In this document: positions 13,193-25,231 of the stretch, piece by piece
Numbering within the stretch: position 1 is the stretch's first letter
Layout of the letters: every line of letters starts with the position of its first letter
NCBI GenBank assembly: GCA_003260075.1
Contig: QLIY01000185.1
Location: forward strand, 62,001-126,000
Direction: 5' to 3'
Length of the DNA: 64,000 nt
DNA from: Phallusia mammillata
Taxonomy: Eukaryota > Chordata > Ascidiacea > Phlebobranchia > Ascidiidae
Notes under the pieces: generated by a model
What the model was told of the DNA's origin: nothing
Database searches by the model: none
What the model saw: the letters and a program-made list of their open reading frames with translations, nothing else
Made by a program: the position numbers and the translations under genes

Positions 13193-16100
13193 ACATTTTT
13201 TTTGCAGTAGCTCGGTTCATCGCCGGTCAACAGCCAGGCGTCGCCAGCTTACCAGGGTATCCCCCAGTCAGTCTTCCGTCGACTAACTCTGAAAAAGAAA
13301 GAGAGAGCCTCGCAACTATTGACAACGGAGCACCCGGCAACCGCATGTCGAGCGACCAACCAGAAGACGACACGTCAGCTAACGACGAGGTGTTCGAAGA
13401 CCAGTCTCCAGCACAGAGTTTTGGTACAAGAGCAACCCCCGATGAGTCTTCCAATGGAGCTGTTGATTCGAGCCCACAGCCACATCGTGATGCGCTACGA
13501 AAAGATAGTCGAGACTTCCATATCAATGGACGAATGCAGCCATCGGCTCTTGATTTAACCCGAGCAAATTCTAAATCACCGAGCGACTTGGCAATGCAGG
13601 GATCAGACACTGAGCAAACCGATGTCAGAGATATGGGTCCAATAAAAACTGTTTCTAACCCGCTGAGTGAACTGGCCCACCTAGCTTCTAGCAGGTTAGT
13701 AGAGCATAAAAAACACCAAGTAACGAAACTCTTTGAACTAAACTGTCTATTTTCATGTAGCGCTATCATGCGGCCTGGTGGAATGTCTATAATGAGCCTT
13801 CAGGCGTCGCCGCCAAGCGATGAGGCTCGCCACAGGAAAATGACTACATCGTGTGAAATTTGCAGCAAACCCTTCACATGTCAAAGCGCACTGGAGGTAA
13901 GAAACATATTATTTGACTTTAAATCAAATCCACATGTCTTGTGATATTTAACACACCTTTAGAAAACGCCGCCTATTGTCAAATAATTTATATCGCGGTA
14001 AATACACGCGATTTCAATGTTTATGACATTTTTGTGTTTATCATTTGAGAAATTTTATATGTCACACTGAAAAGTTGTGTACTGGGAACTCGCTATTTGT
14101 TTGAGCGAACGGCACTGATTACGTGGCTGTGGTTAGTCAAGTATTTTTAGATTCGAAATCCGTGTTTTCAGATTCACCTTCGAAGTCATACCAAAGAACG
14201 GCCGTTTGTCTGTCGAGTTTGCGAGAGAGGCTTTACCACGAAAGGAAATCTCAAACAGCACTTGTTAACCCACAACATAACCGAAGTGGACGATGATATG
14301 CTAGAACCAGTGACAAGCCCTATTGCCGGTGAGAAAATTTTGCAAAATTGTCACCCACGCGAAAAAAACACAGAACTTATAATATCCGAAGGTGGTTACC
14401 ACGCTGAGATCCATAAAGGCCCCAAGGCCATTATTGTCGCTGGTTTGTCGGAATTAGGAAATGCCACAAGAAACCAGATTTACAGTCTTTAAGTTCAAAT
14501 TGTCGAATGCTTGCAGAATGGCAATTGGGGAAGGTCGTTAACATTACCCGATTGGCGCCCGTAAAGTTATAAATCAAGTTTTTGAAATGGTTGACTTTGA
14601 AAGGGTTACGACACAAGATGTTTGATCAAAAACAAAATGGCGGCGGCCTCCTAATATTTGACATTGATAACAAAACACTGTATCCCACTCTTTAAAGGTA
14701 GTCATTGCTACAATAACAGCATCCACTAAACAAACACAGTTTTCAATGTGGGTGCGTTTTTTTTGGTAAATCGATTTAATAGTCTATCATCATTTTTGCA
14801 GGCAATTCATCGATCGAAAGTCCGGTCAGTTCACCTTCAATGACTAACGGTTCACAAACAAGCGGACTTAAGGTTTGTTTACGAATCAATATGTTTGTTT
14901 GCTTTTTTTTCAAACAAAAACTCAAAATTTTAAAACATTTAAAAATCATTTCTCTCGTTTATCCAAAACACCATGTCTATAGTACACTTCGGCCAAACAC
15001 TGCATATTATTCACTGACCTTTTTACTGTTGTAGTAATCAGCTTTGTTTTCATTGCAGCGCCCTTTGGAATCCAATCAAGCGCCGCCTTCGGCCAAAAGA
15101 ACTTATCCCAGGCATTGGTGTCACATTTGTCAAAAACAATTTTCTTCAGCCAGTTCTCTTCAGGTTTGTTGACACTTGTCTGCAGTTGTCTTTGAACTCA
15201 ATGTTAGGTTCCCACCGCCTCATGAAGTACCACCGTTAGTCTAAGTTTTTCAGTGAAAAAAGTGCCCTTATTTTTTTAATTTTATGCCTGTACAGGACGA
15301 AACGATTACAAAGCATTTATATTGTAGATTCACAATCGAACGCACACTGGTGAAAAGCCGTTTGCATGCAGTGTCTGTGGAAGGGCCTTTACCACAAAAG
15401 GAAACTTAAAAGTAAGTATAGATATTATACGACTTAATATTCGTAAGTTACATAAAATCATAACAAATCTCGCATTTTTTTTACCAAGGTTCATATGGGG
15501 ACGCACGTATGGGGCGCTGGCGGTTCACGACGGGGCCGAAGAATTTCTATGGATAATCCTCTTATTTCCCCATGGATGCAAAATACTTCCAATACCGCTG
15601 CCAATCCTGGCCTTCGGCCTCGCGCTCCACAGACCATTGCTGCTGTACCAGATCCAGCTGCTATCTATCAAGTAAGTGTCAAACTGATTCTTTCATTTGA
15701 TTGATTTAAGGTCCGGTGTAAAAGTCAAGTTTGTCAACTTTCAGCAATACGCTGCACTTGCGTCCGCCGGCCTCATGGGAGTCAAGGCAACCACCGACCC
15801 TCGGTTCCATGGCAATGGCATTTTAAATTTGAACAATTCTGCTGCTGCAAGACTACTGTTGTCACAAGGCAACGGTCACGTAACCCCACCAGGAGCAGGT
15901 AACTTGAATTTTATACATAGAACATGTTTCTAAATATACTTCATGTCGCAAGTTTTTCATGTGTTCTTTGTTTCCCCCCCCCCCCACGTAACCCCACCAG
16001 GAGCAGGTAACTTGAATTTTATACATAGAACAGGTTTCTAATATACTTCAAGTTTTTCATGTGTTCTTTGTTTGACTTTTCAGTTCCTTCGGTTGGACAA

Positions 16101-16352
16101 ACCCTCAATGCAATTGAAGCCATGAAAGCAAACGAGAACAAAAACATTTCAGCTGCTGAATGGTTTTGGAAAGCTTATCAGAGAACACAGGAGCAGGTAC
16201 AACAAACAAACAGCGTTTTGCTTGCAGTGGTAGCAAACTCACACAAATGGATATTCTTTTACCCGTGTTCATTAAACGTTGTTTCCTAAAGGCTGTGTAA
16301 ACTGGTTGCAACTGTTGGTCATGTAACATTTTTTTATTTGCAGGTAAACTAG
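10631..16352 (+). CDS. Spalt-like (SALL family) multi-zinc-finger transcription factor
   Basis: Nuclear C2H2 transcription factor of the spalt family. Exons by reading frame and GT-AG sites: 10631-10684, 10755-10788, 10964-11095, 11196-12722, 12817-13071, 13208-13694, 13761-13896, 14172-14328, 14802-14872, 15059-15163, 15328-15411, 15489-15671, 15745-15898, 16084-16196, 16344-16352. They total 3501 nt, an exact open frame of 1166 aa. A glutamine-rich helix (QQQQM then a hydrophobic heptad) precedes the fingers, as in SALL proteins. Four finger pairs have the spalt signatures SALQIH plus TRGNLKVH or TKGNLK, and a single extra finger (CPLCGSRF) follows pair 2, giving nine fingers. Pairs 3 and 4 are each split by an intron inside the first finger. 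The intron-3 donor is GTCGGT; the nearby GTAATC donor would create a stop. The N-terminal C2HC finger and repression motif of SALL proteins are not seen. The exon is open back to its acceptor at 10598 (reads CGSSDNLSRQ before the ATG), so an upstream coding exon probably exists and the start is uncertain. Confidence 0.9.
13154..13190. other. 37-nt poly-C run in spalt intron
   Basis: Pure C run inside the intron before exon 6 (13208). It probably marks an assembly gap or join rather than a natural tract. No flanking duplicate is obvious here and the coding frame is unaffected. Confidence 0.6.
15886..16077. repeat. Duplicated exon end and intron around a poly-C join
   Basis: The end of spalt exon 13 and its donor (15886-15972) recur at 15986-16077 with a few differences, separated by a C run at 15974-15985. 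The second copy lies inside the intron and is read as an unmerged overlap or second haplotype, not a second exon. Confidence 0.75.
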
Positions 16353-17697
16353 AACAAACGCCATTGCCCGTGAATCTTGGACGTGGCAAGTGTACCTTTT
16401 GCGCCACCACACGACTGCTTGATTTTATGCTTTGCAATTTATTAAATTCCTTCAACGCCCGCTTGCCTCTTCTTGTAGAAGCCATGCTGTTATTTGAATT
16501 TTCGTGCGTAAAACGTTTTGTGTCGATTACCTGCAACGTCGGGTTGTTGAGCTGCTGAAACTTTTGACAACTGCTGAACTGATGCAGGAAGAACTAAAAA
16601 GTGCAGATTTTTGTCTAAATCGCAGCTGCGTTGATACTTTTTGATGTCTTCAGATCTCCTATCTAAATAGCGTAATGTTTGTGTGTGACATCGTTTATAT
16701 TGCAAATTGTGGCATGTCGTCATTTCATGTAACGTCGTCAATTAAAAGCCCAACACTACATTTTTGCATTCTGAGTTAGTTGAAGCTAAACTTAGGTTTT
16801 GTCAACCTTTAAGTACAGTAGTACCATATACGGATCTTGTCTCACTAAACCAAACAAAATCCAGCAATTTAAACGTGAAAATACGCAATATTTTCGCCAA
16901 TGAGGCATTTGGCAATTGAGCGTTTAGCAAAAATTTAGCAAAAGTCTTAAGATCAAACAAAGCTTACAATCCAAACGTTCGTTACAATGCTTTATTGCAC
17001 AAATTTAAGTGCTGCCGTAGGCGCGTAGTTCGGTGGCCCTTGACTAAAACCATTTCACAAATACACTTGTACTATAAACAAAGGTTGAGCAAGCATTAGG
17101 TCCAGCAAAACACTTACCTTTGGCCATGTTTGCGAGGTCACAATAACTTACCGTCGATATTTCTTGTCTCTGTAGCAAACAAACACCCAATAACAGCCTA
17201 GTGTTTACACAAACCATAGTCAATAGTAAAAAAATGGTCATTGCAATTCAAAAGGCGGCAAAGATAAATTGTTGTGACGTAACAAGCGCTGATTAAATCA
17301 CATGACCTAAAGCAAGCCGTGGGACGACTGCTTACTGTACTTACAGCGTTCAAAGCCTTTGTTTGAGCTTTGAGACGTGTTGTTTACATTTGCTTATTGC
17401 TAAAAAGGTTGAAAACGTGCAGAAAATTTAAAAGGTGATTACAAAAGTGCAAAAAGAATAATAATAGTATCATAAAAAGTAAAACTAAGCGTTATCGCTC
17501 TGCTGTAAAAGTGAACAGCAAAGTTGAGAACCGCATCATAGATGTACTAAATTTGCAGCAGTATTTAGACATGTAAAAGGCATGGCATTATTCAAAGGCT
17601 GCTGTGTTTTTGTTAGGTTGCTTTCGTAAAACAAAATTAATGTTAATCCCAAAACTATTTGTGGCTAGTCAAACTGTTTGCCAGTTTGTGTGATGAC
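16353..17697. other. Intergenic: spalt 3' UTR and receptor 1 downstream flank
   Basis: Convergent gap between the + strand spalt-like gene and the - strand receptor 1. No coding exon was recognised. It should contain both 3' UTRs. No strong AATAAA signal could be assigned to either gene. Confidence 0.5.
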
Positions 17698-19303
17698 TCA
17701 TTTCTTTTTTCTTGTCTTGCACAACCAGGAAAGGTAATTGACAATCGCCTCGCGGAACTTCTCATCGCGAAAGCTATATACAACAACGTTGACCAGGCTA
17801 AAATACAAAGTAAGTTAAGTTATTATTTTGTGCTTTATTTTCAAATTTACGTCGCACCTGTTGGACATGCTGCAATAAAAGCAAACGGCGAACGGCAGTG
17901 ATAAGTTGTTGCAAGAAATGGCTCCAGTATATGTAAGCAGAATCAACACGACAATGGGTACTGCAAAATGCAAGTATGTTTTTCACATGTAGAATATGTT
18001 TGTTTACTTTTGTCCTTACAGAGTGTAATAGTAAATCCGAATTGCATCAAAGCCACAGAAACAAATATTGAAACTTCGCGTTTTCTGTCGTCTCTTAGTT
18101 CCTTCCACTTTTTCGCCAACTTAAACCTTACCACCAGGGCTGTTGTTATTGACATCAGCGTCTGTAGAACGAAGGCATAGCTTGGTTTATTGTAAGTCTT
18201 GTATATCGCTTATCAAATTTTGGCGACGCTGATGTCTTGGGTAAAACACAGCATCACAATATCAACCAAAATGTGTGGAAAAATTAAGTGTAAAATTACT
18301 TAAAAAGACATTTAACCCCATAATATTTTCTGCCCAAGATGAAGCTGCTATCAAACGTACCATGAGAAGGAAAGGCAATACGTAAATGGTAAAAAAGACG
18401 TGCATCAGGGATTGGTAGTTTTTACTTGTCGACAAATTGAAGAGAAATGCCGGAACCACATACACAAATGTAAGATTGTGTGGAAACCAAACTGAAAAAA
18501 GAACATTCTTGTAACTTATGAAAGTTTCACATTACCAGGTTTGCTGACGATTAGCTAAGCACGTTTATGAATTTTTACCTGGGGCTGATGATGTGGTTAT
18601 AGCAGTTATCCACACAACCGCAAGTAGGATGTAAATAGTTGGTTGTTTCTGAAACTTGTATTTAATTGGCCAGCCGATAGCATACAGTCGTTGCTGACTC
18701 ATTAATATTAGATGGTGGAGCGACGAAACAAAGCAGAACAAATAGAAGATTCCTCCAAGTGTTGCCTCGGTTGAACCACGAAGGTTGTATGCCCGGCGTC
18801 CGAGTTCACTTGCACTAACGTTTATGGACCAGATAAAATTGTAGACGACGATCACTAGCAATTGGATACCTAGCACAAAGCCAACGATTAGTTTCAGGTA
18901 AGGTTTAAAATACATTTTAGCACCGACCATTTGGGCATAATTCCTTCTGCTTACCTGAAAGAAAGTCGGCCACCGCCAGTGATGCTTTGATTATTCCGTA
19001 TTGGCCTGTGAATCCCGGTTTCCTGGTAACCGAACAAAATATCACAAATCCGTTGGAGAGTAAGACTGCCACAGCAAGCAAGATAACCATGGTAATGAAC
19101 AATGCTGCTCCTACCATGTTACAACTGTTGCATGCTGACAATACTATCTTGGAGCATCCCGTGACTGCAGATTTATCACAGAATGGAGGGACCCCACACA
19201 ATGCTGTTGGGTCGGTAATATTGGGTGCGCTGGTTAATTTACCAGGAAAAGTCTGATAAGTAGTCTGGTTAACATTTTGATATGTTACAGGGGTTCCACT
19301 CAT
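17698..19303 (-). CDS. Seven-transmembrane receptor, cluster member 1 (complete)
   Basis: Class A-like GPCR of an unrecognised family, expected in the plasma membrane; ligand unknown. Exons (transcript order): 19303-18955, 18869-18579, 18491-18361, 18161-18020, 17960-17858, 17797-17698. The sum is 1116 nt, an exact frame of 371 aa; intron phases are 1,1,0,1,2. The short N-terminus carries C42-x7-C50-x7-C58-x2-C61, then TM1 (about 63-90, SNGFVIF with N1.50). TM2 keeps the Asp (SLAVADF). TM3 ends Q176-R177-L178 instead of D-R-Y, followed by YAIGWPIKY. TM4 has the conserved Trp (W203) and TM5 has VLPF. TM6 lacks CWxP. TM7 has NSLVNVVVY, so N-P-x-x-Y is N-V-x-x-Y. A basic helix-8 tail ends CKTRKKK. 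This is the clearest intact reference gene for the cluster. Confidence 0.88.
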
Positions 19304-19873
19304 TGCAAATGAATGGTCACAATGTTTTTTTTTGCAAACACCTACAAGATATCAATCTCTTACACAAATCTGCAGAAATCCTCCAAGTTCATGCGAAAAA
19401 GTCAAATACTTATAGCTGTTTTACCATCCAGCAGGCAAACAACATTCGTGTTTTAATCCACAACAAGACTTCACTCTCTGTTTTTTTTATCTTTACCAAG
19501 TAAATGTTTTGTACCTTGTCTGCAAAGTTGAAGCAAAACACTGTTTTGTCGTTTGCTTGTATAGCACAGCTGTTGGTTTATGCCATGTTATTGATCACTT
19601 CCGCAAAATTTTCGGCCCCAACCACCGTCCATCATTTGTCAGAAGTACTTATATCGATGTAAACAGCTCCGTGTAGTTAAACGACCACTAGTCAAAAGAT
19701 TACGTAGGCTTATAACTTAACCAGGAATATGCATGTACCAAACGACAAAAATGCAACCAAAACGTGAACTCGATGAAAAACTCCCTAAAACTTTGGTTAT
19801 GTACTTAACGTTCAAAATTTACAAAAACTATTAGCGACCTCTCATATTAATAAAAGTTCTGATCCAATAGGAA

Positions 19874-20149
19874 TAGATGATTGTAACATATTTAGCCGAA
19901 ACAACACAGCTAATTAGGCTCCGTAATTGCGCCATGCAACTCCATGCATAAACTTATTGCTAATTTCTGGAAAAAAGTTTTTAACGTGTTGCGTAAACAT
20001 TTTACACCCCCCCCCCATAGATGATTGTAACATATTTAGCCGAAACAACACAGCTAATTAGGCTACGTAATTGCGCCATGCAACTCCATGCATAAACTTA
20101 TTGTTAATTTCTGGAAAAAAGTTTTTAACGTGTTGCGTAAACATTTTAC
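19874..20149. repeat. Near-identical duplicate across a 10-C join
   Basis: The block beginning ATAGATGATTGTAACATATT at 19874 recurs at 20017-20149 with a couple of base changes, separated by 10 C (20007-20016). It fits two alleles of one sequence left unmerged. Confidence 0.8.
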
Positions 20150-20423
20150 GGCGACTGACTTTTTAACCGGAAGAAACCGCACAGATAACTTTAAACATTC
20201 GATTAATACTGCTTAAAAAAACAGAGATCAAATTTTTTGCAACAACATCGCTAATTATGGCATGAGTGAACAAACCGTCTCGCTACTTTATATGTAGGTA
20301 TATTTTTTAAGGGCTGAATTACTTTTGATACCCTTTTTAACCAACCCAAAAAATGTCAAATTTCCAGCATGCTAATACTAATAAATAACTTTGGTGCATC
20401 GAGTGTTTGACACTTAAAAATTG

Positions 20424-20520
20424 TCAGGTGCTGTCGGTCAACCGCTTGGTGGCGTACAAGTGCTGCAATCTAGAACAATGTTCTAAGGAGAGTCCTGGGT
20501 TCGAATCCCGTGAAAAAAAA
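20424..20520 (+). repeat. tRNA-like relic, possibly tRNA-derived SINE
   Basis: A B-box-like GGTTCGAATCCC at about 20498-20509 sits about 50 nt after a weak A-box-like GCTTGGTGGCG, followed by an A-rich tail. The acceptor stem does not close, so this is not a functional tRNA. A SINE head with poly-A tail is the simplest reading. Confidence 0.4.
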
Positions 20521-21001
20521 AACGTGGTCGAGTAGGTGTCCAGTGCGGTATTTTGGGACTCTCTCAAAAAAGAAGGGTGGTTTGGCTCATTTTGCCATTG
20601 CATATACACTATGACCTATTTAAAAACAATAATATATTCCCTATGCTTATTTTATGTTGGGTCCCATATTAGCTGGCATTTTTATAACCTTGATTTGTTT
20701 CTGCAGGCAGAAAATGTAAATAATGAATTTCATATTCCTTAGTCGTATTGTGCAAAGTACAAACTGTCCAAATCTAATGTAATTCGGACATTGTTACAAG
20801 TTTGACCAAATTTAAAAGACTTAAGGCTAAATGGTAGGAATATAGTGTGAATCACCACAATTGACACCTATAAATGGCCTATTATACATAGCCTACTGTC
20901 TTAATTTCATTCTACTCAAATATTGTTGAAAACAAATTACCCGTTTTAGGGATCTGGGGGGGGAAATTGGGGGGAAATTGCCGTGGGGCAATTTTAGGGG
21001 G

Positions 21002-21040
21002 ACAACATAACCGAAGTGGACGATGATATGCTAGAACCAG
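21002..21040 (+). repeat. 39-bp exact copy of spalt exon sequence ending at an N
   Basis: Identical to 14272-14310 inside spalt exon 8 (reads [12 protein letters not shown]). It is followed directly by an unknown base at 21041 and unrelated sequence. There is no splice site or frame context, so it looks like a chimeric read or contig end. Confidence 0.85.
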
Positions 21041-21167
21041 NAAGGTTGAAGTAATTTTATAATCTTATTTGGCGTCAGTTTGTGCCACTTAATACGTTTA
21101 AATCAAAGTAGAATTGAGAATCGACTTTCCCCCCATTGCGAAACATTTTTTCCTTGCCCCCCCCCCC

Positions 21168-21276
21168 ATGAGTGAACAAACCGTCTCGCTACTTTATATG
21201 TAGGTATATTTTTTTAAGGGCTGAATTACTTCTGATACCCTTTTTAACCAACCCAAAAATGTCAAATTTCCAGCAT
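21168..21276. repeat. Copy of 20262-20370 between two poly-C runs
   Basis: The block starting CATGAGTGAACAAACCGTCT repeats intergenic sequence about 900 bp upstream with minor changes. It is bounded by C runs 21157-21167 and 21279-21309. Confidence 0.8.
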
Positions 21277-21310
<34 letters not shown>

Positions 21311-22552
21311 CACCCCTTGGGGGTGCGTGCACCCCAGGTTAAGAACCCCTGCTTTATTGTATGACAACTAACAAAAATGCATTTGTTCGCGCACAATCTT
21401 AATGTTTTTTGTCTTGTTTGTGATGTCACATGCTGTCTTTGGACCATTGTTATGCGCAATTTTGCACAACTAGCTAAAATCCTGCAATCAACTTTTGTTT
21501 TTCTGAAATACACGTTCAGGCGTAAGGACCGCGAGGCCTCGAAATAATGGCAAAGGGACCGTTTTGAAAAAATAATGAAAAATTTTGAAACCCACTGGAC
21601 TACAGGGTAAATAACAACAGTTGACATTGTAAATTGCAAATTCGAAAAACTTTTCAAATTTCATCCAACTCGGACATTCTTAAAAAAATCACCCGATTTA
21701 GGGGGAGAGGGATAAATATTGCAGCTACAGGGTAACACACAACAATCACAACCTGCAAATGACAAATCAACAAACTTCAGGGAAGATGGCCCATAATTTT
21801 AACGCTGTTACAACTTCATTAGAGTCACAATACATGGAGCTTCTTCATTCTTAACTTCTGTAAAAAAAGTAACCGCTCCATAAACTAAAAACGTGACCTT
21901 TGTAAACAAAACTAAAGTAGTACACTTATCTTCAGGGACCGGCAAAAATGCTCTAATTTTCTTCTTGTATGCTTTATTAAGCACTTCAAAACAGTTAAAA
22001 TACACAACTTGTTGGTCCTAAAACAACATTTGGGGCAACAGACACCCGAAAATAATTGTTTCCTGAAATTAAAACGAAGATAGTTTTATTTAAGCTAAAC
22101 GACTCTAAGCTTAGTTTAGTAAAACTCGGCAAGTAGGTGAAACTATAGCTGTTGATAATCTTGAATTAATCTTTGTTTTTTTTACTGATGAAAACACCGT
22201 AGACCTACACAAGACAAGTTTTAAAACTTCTACTGGCTAACCGTAAACCACTCCAGTGGAAATACCACTGCTGTAATCCCACTTAACGTTCGATGCACAA
22301 ATACCAGTTAATACCAGTTAAGTAACTTTGTATGGTTAATAATACCTCCGTAAAATAGAGATACAAAAGTAGGGGGACAAATTTGATGTCTTATTCTGCT
22401 GCATTGTTATGTAGGCTACTGAATGATCCAAATGGCATGGCTAACACAAATATGAATATTTATTACCAACTCGAGAATTATAAATCAGCAGTTTACAAGA
22501 TTTCACAATGCCTTGGAGGACATTTTAATGCTCATCAATATATTTCCACTGC

Positions 22553-24872
22553 TCATCGTTGGCATATTGGAAAGTAGTAGACGAAGGCCTTGCGAAAAGT
22601 TGGCTCTCTTGTGCTAAAGATAAGCACATTCACAAAGCTGGGATGAAAAGAGTTAATTTGGAGTTTTGTAGGAGCCTATTACCTAAGAGTAAATGCACAT
22701 ATTTTGGAGAATCATTCACAAACCTGTTTGTCGTGCTAACATAGAAGCAAACTGCATAGGGCACCGAGTGGTGGTGACAACTAAGTATTCCACTGTAGAT
22801 CAAGAATACCACAACCGGGATGGGCACTGTGCCAAAAAAATGTACGTACTAGTTTTGCCAGACTCAATAGCTGGTTTGATTGGTGAAAAATTTCAAAATC
22901 GGAGTAAAATAAACACAATCCGCTTGATGGTAAGCAATAAGTAGATTTTTCCCCTATAAAACTCTGACAAAACAACAAACTTACACAACGTAAGAGTAAA
23001 GCCAATTTGCATGATGGCAAGAGTTTTGAATATTGCAACTTCCCGTTTGTGGTCAGCACGTTGCCTTTCTGTCCATTTCTTCACGACTTTTTTCTTTACC
23101 ACAATCACTGTTGCAATGCTTATTGATATCTAAAGCGACAATGTTGTTCTCTCATTGATATTTTTTAAGTCTGGCCCCCCCCCCTGCAACTTCCCGTTTG
23201 TGGTCAGCACGTTGCCTTTCTGTCCATTTCTTTACGACTTTTTTCTTTACCACAATCACTGTTCCAATGCTTATTGATGTCTAAAGCGACAATGTTGTTC
23301 TCTCATTGAGATTTTTTAAGTCTGTGTACTCACCATCACCAGAAATGGAAATATGTACATGATGATATAGAGTAAAAGAAGATGGTATAAACCGGCAGAC
23401 GTCTTATAGGAAACGCCAAAGATGAAAATTGGCGTGAAATAGGTAAAGACCAAGCTGTTTGGAAACCACACTGAAAATAAAGGACATTAGCAAAAATTTT
23501 ACAAAATAAGGGAGTAATAGCCTACATGGAAGATAACAAAAAATGTAGACGTGTAGTTTGTTTCGGCACCAGTGAGAATGTAATATCTTCTTATTAAAGT
23601 TCATGAGAGGTACAGCCAATAGCATATTATGAAAGTAATTATAAAAAACATACTACAGCAAATATTTTTTGTTGACTTTGAGCGTTATCCGCCCTTTTAT
23701 ACAAAATTCCGCCCTATTATCTATAAGTTTTAGTATTTTTGGAGTAATTTCCTTTTTGGAAGAAATCTATAATAGTCTTAAACTTACGTGGAGATATGGT
23801 GGCAACGACGGCTACCGCCCACGCCACCGCGATCAAAACATATACCGTACGCAAGCCTTGGTGATGGTATGCTATTGGCTGCACGATGGCAAAGAGTCGC
23901 TGTTGTCCCATTAATATCAAGTGATTAAGCGATGCTGAAAAGCCAATAATATACAACATGCCCCCGAATATTGCCGTAGTACTTCCTCGCAAGGCGAGTT
24001 GACGTTGATCGAGTTGTGTAGATGTGACGTTTAGCGAACAACTCACATTGTATACAGCCAATACCAGAAGCTGGATGCCTGTAAGTGCAAGTAAAAAAAC
24101 GGTATGATTTTTAGACTTTTAAGTGCCCAAGAGCAATTGACAGTTATTGTGGGAATTTAAGTTTAAAAATTTCTTGTAAATATTTATTACTTGTAAGGTA
24201 ACCAGAAAAATAGGGATAGAACAGTATGTAAAGTTATGATGTTAATTCACTGTCACAAAATGGCACTTGTGCGACCTTGGAAAGAACAGCCTCGTGCACG
24301 ATAAACTTTTTACACTTAGGCCTACCTGTTAGAAGATCGGCTCCTGCCAGTGACGCCCTGATGAGGTTGTAATGTCCTGTGAAACCCGGCCGTTTCATAA
24401 AAGTGAAGGAAATAACAAAACCANTTGTGCGACCTTGGAAAGGACAGCCTCGTGCACGATAAACTTTTTACACTTAGGCCTACCTGTTAGAAGATCGGCT
24501 CCTGCCAGTGACGCCCTGATGAGGTTGTAATGTCCTGTGAAACCCGGCCGTTTCATAAAAGTGAAGGAAATAACAAAACCATTGCCGAGGAAAATGAGGA
24601 GACCTAAAACTACCACAGCAAACAGAAAAAAAAACGGCTCCTACGGTGCTGCAATCCTTGCACTGTGATATCGTGATGCTACGGCATGTAAAAACTGCTG
24701 TGTTAGTGCAGAAGGGTAATACTCCGCACATGTATGACACATTTGGATGGCCGGGGATGGTAAAGCGGTCTTGAACGAAGGACGTTGGATCAAACTGCGG
24801 GATTTGCTTCCAAGGCAAATTCATGGTACTTTTTGAGCTATGCTGCACTACACAAAAATTTGTCACAAACAT
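22553..24872 (-). CDS. Seven-transmembrane receptor, cluster member 2 (one frameshift)
   Basis: Same family and architecture as member 1. Exons (transcript order): 24872-24484, 24078-23788, 23470-23334, 23129-22985, 22826-22724, 22637-22553. The lengths give an exact frame of about 382 aa once one surplus base is discounted. That base is in a run of nine A (about 24615-24623, nine T on the coding strand) at the start of TM1, where family alignment expects eight. The shift may be a sequencing error or a real mutation. The C-x7-C-x7-C-x2-C motif is present (CGVLPFC onward). TM3 reads GQQRLFAI, TM7 NSFVNVLIF (Tyr replaced by Phe). The C-terminal tail is short. Exon 1 is partly duplicated at 24326-24423 beside the N at 24424, and exon 4 is partly duplicated at 23186-23278 after a 10-C join. 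These extra copies are not real exons. Confidence 0.78.
23034..23320. repeat. Duplicate of receptor 2 exon 4 across a 10-C join
   Basis: 23034-23169 recurs at 23185-23320 with two or three substitutions, separated by C run 23175-23184. Only one copy (22985-23129) has a complete exon with both splice sites. Confidence 0.8.
24266..24582. repeat. 158-bp duplicate flanking an N
   Basis: 24266-24423 and 24425-24582 are the same apart from about one base, joined at N 24424. It contains the 3' end of receptor 2 exon 1, so that exon end appears twice. Confidence 0.88.
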
Positions 24873-24906
24873 TTATTCTACCTTCTTTTAAATGTTGATT
24901 CTAAAC

Positions 24907-25231
24907 CAGCGGTTCCCAAACTTTTCTAAAAAATTTGCCTGGTGGACCCTTTGCAATTATTCTGATATTTCGCGGCCCTATGAAAATTAAAGAAGGAAAA
25001 ATGCAAAAATCACACCAATAAAAGAAAAAGCAAATTCTCTAACAAAGACTAATAAGTTATAAAGCAAGCACTACACCCTGGAAAGCTTTATTATCGAAAT
25101 ACAATCGGTAATGTACATTGCGGACCCTCTGAAACTGCTTTAAAGCTTTGAAGATTAATTCTCATTGCGGACCTTCTGAAACTGCTGTACGGACCTCATT
25201 TGGTCCACGGATCCCAGTTTGGTAACCGCTG
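24907..25231. mobile_element. Non-autonomous hAT-like element, 325 bp
   Basis: Ends CAGCGGTTCCCAAAC ... GTTTGGTAACCGCTG are near-perfect inverted repeats. An 8-bp target duplication TTCTAAAC lies at 24899-24906 and 25232-25239. No transposase frame. It sits just upstream of receptor 2. Confidence 0.85.

Larger units (their letters stand above)
19304..22552. other. Intergenic with joins, duplicates and relics
   Basis: No receptor exon is seen between receptors 1 and 2. The region contains joins at 20007-20016, 21157-21167 and 21279-21309, an N at 21041, a tRNA-like relic near 20440, a fragment copied from the spalt gene (21002-21040), and the last part of a hAT-like end (about 21310-21352, reading toward AACCCCTG). 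Confidence 0.6.

Noticed and set aside
13695-13760. Retained reading through spalt intron 6
   Set aside because: The 66-nt stretch keeps the frame open, but it has a clear donor (GTTAGT) and acceptor (TTCATGTAG) and its peptide breaks a Ser-rich join. Retention remains possible as an isoform.
23186-23278. Second exon 4 of receptor 2 as an alternative exon
   Set aside because: It is part of a near-identical block after a 10-C join and lacks a complete exon; read as an assembly duplicate.
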